Source: Thermococcaceae archaeon (GTDB taxonomy: Archaea > Methanobacteriota_B > Thermococci > Thermococcales > Thermococcaceae). Taken from it: a stretch of DNA of 5,915 bases. The stretch is from NCBI GenBank assembly GCA_026986455.1, contig JALSON010000003.1, positions 1-5,915 of the forward strand, read 5' to 3'. The position numbers and the translations under genes are program-made. Each line of letters opens with the position of its first letter. The stretch's first letter is position 1. Shown in pieces: positions 5,906 through 5,915 of this stretch. Below the pieces are notes generated by a model, which worked only from the letters and a program-made list of their open reading frames with translations, was not told where the DNA came from and made no database searches.

Positions 5906-5915
5906 CCTGCCGGTT

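Noticed and set aside
1..5915. Mobile element, CRISPR array or defence system
   Set aside because: No repeats with spacers, no transposase-like or nuclease/ATPase-defence motifs and no tRNA-linked attachment site are visible. The content is housekeeping genes in one orientation.

Overview
The window reads as archaeal DNA, most likely from a hyperthermophilic euryarchaeon of the Thermococcales type (Thermococcus, Pyrococcus or Palaeococcus). The main reasons are an AGOG-family 8-oxoguanine DNA glycosylase, a beta-ribofuranosylaminobenzene 5'-phosphate synthase homologue, strong GGAGGTG-type ribosome binding sites, overlapping genes, two or three GTG starts, K/E/R-rich proteins, and a TATA box with an A-rich BRE-like element instead of a bacterial -35/-10 promoter. 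The assignment comes from protein character and gene content, not a database match.

All seven genes are on the minus strand, so transcription runs from high to low coordinates. They form two blocks. The upstream block (5905 to 2962) holds a 74-residue protein of unknown function, an AI-2E/UPF0118-family membrane protein, a beta-RFAP synthase homologue of the GHMP fold, and an AGOG-type N-glycosylase/DNA lyase. Each junction is an overlap or abutment: TGATG, GTGA and TGAATG. This suggests one translationally coupled messenger, although the four functions share no obvious pathway.

The only real intergenic gap is 2839-2961 (123 bases). It holds a BRE/TATA promoter and a GTG-start ribosome binding site for the second block, plus a short imperfect palindrome. 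No convincing oligo-T terminator follows the glycosylase gene.

The downstream block (2838 to 1, running off the window) is a threonine biosynthesis operon: aspartate kinase, homoserine kinase (ATGA overlap), then threonine synthase (16-base overlap, with a near-perfect Shine-Dalgarno inside the homoserine kinase gene). These catalyse the first and the last two steps from aspartate to threonine. The two middle steps (aspartate-semialdehyde dehydrogenase and homoserine dehydrogenase) are not encoded here. The aspartate kinase is short, with a reduced C-terminal ACT region, so its feedback control may differ from the textbook enzyme.

I found no mobile element, CRISPR array, tRNA, rRNA or clear small RNA. 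The window looks like ordinary core archaeal chromosome. Its more unusual points are the mixed upstream operon, the shortened aspartate kinase and the unknown small protein.
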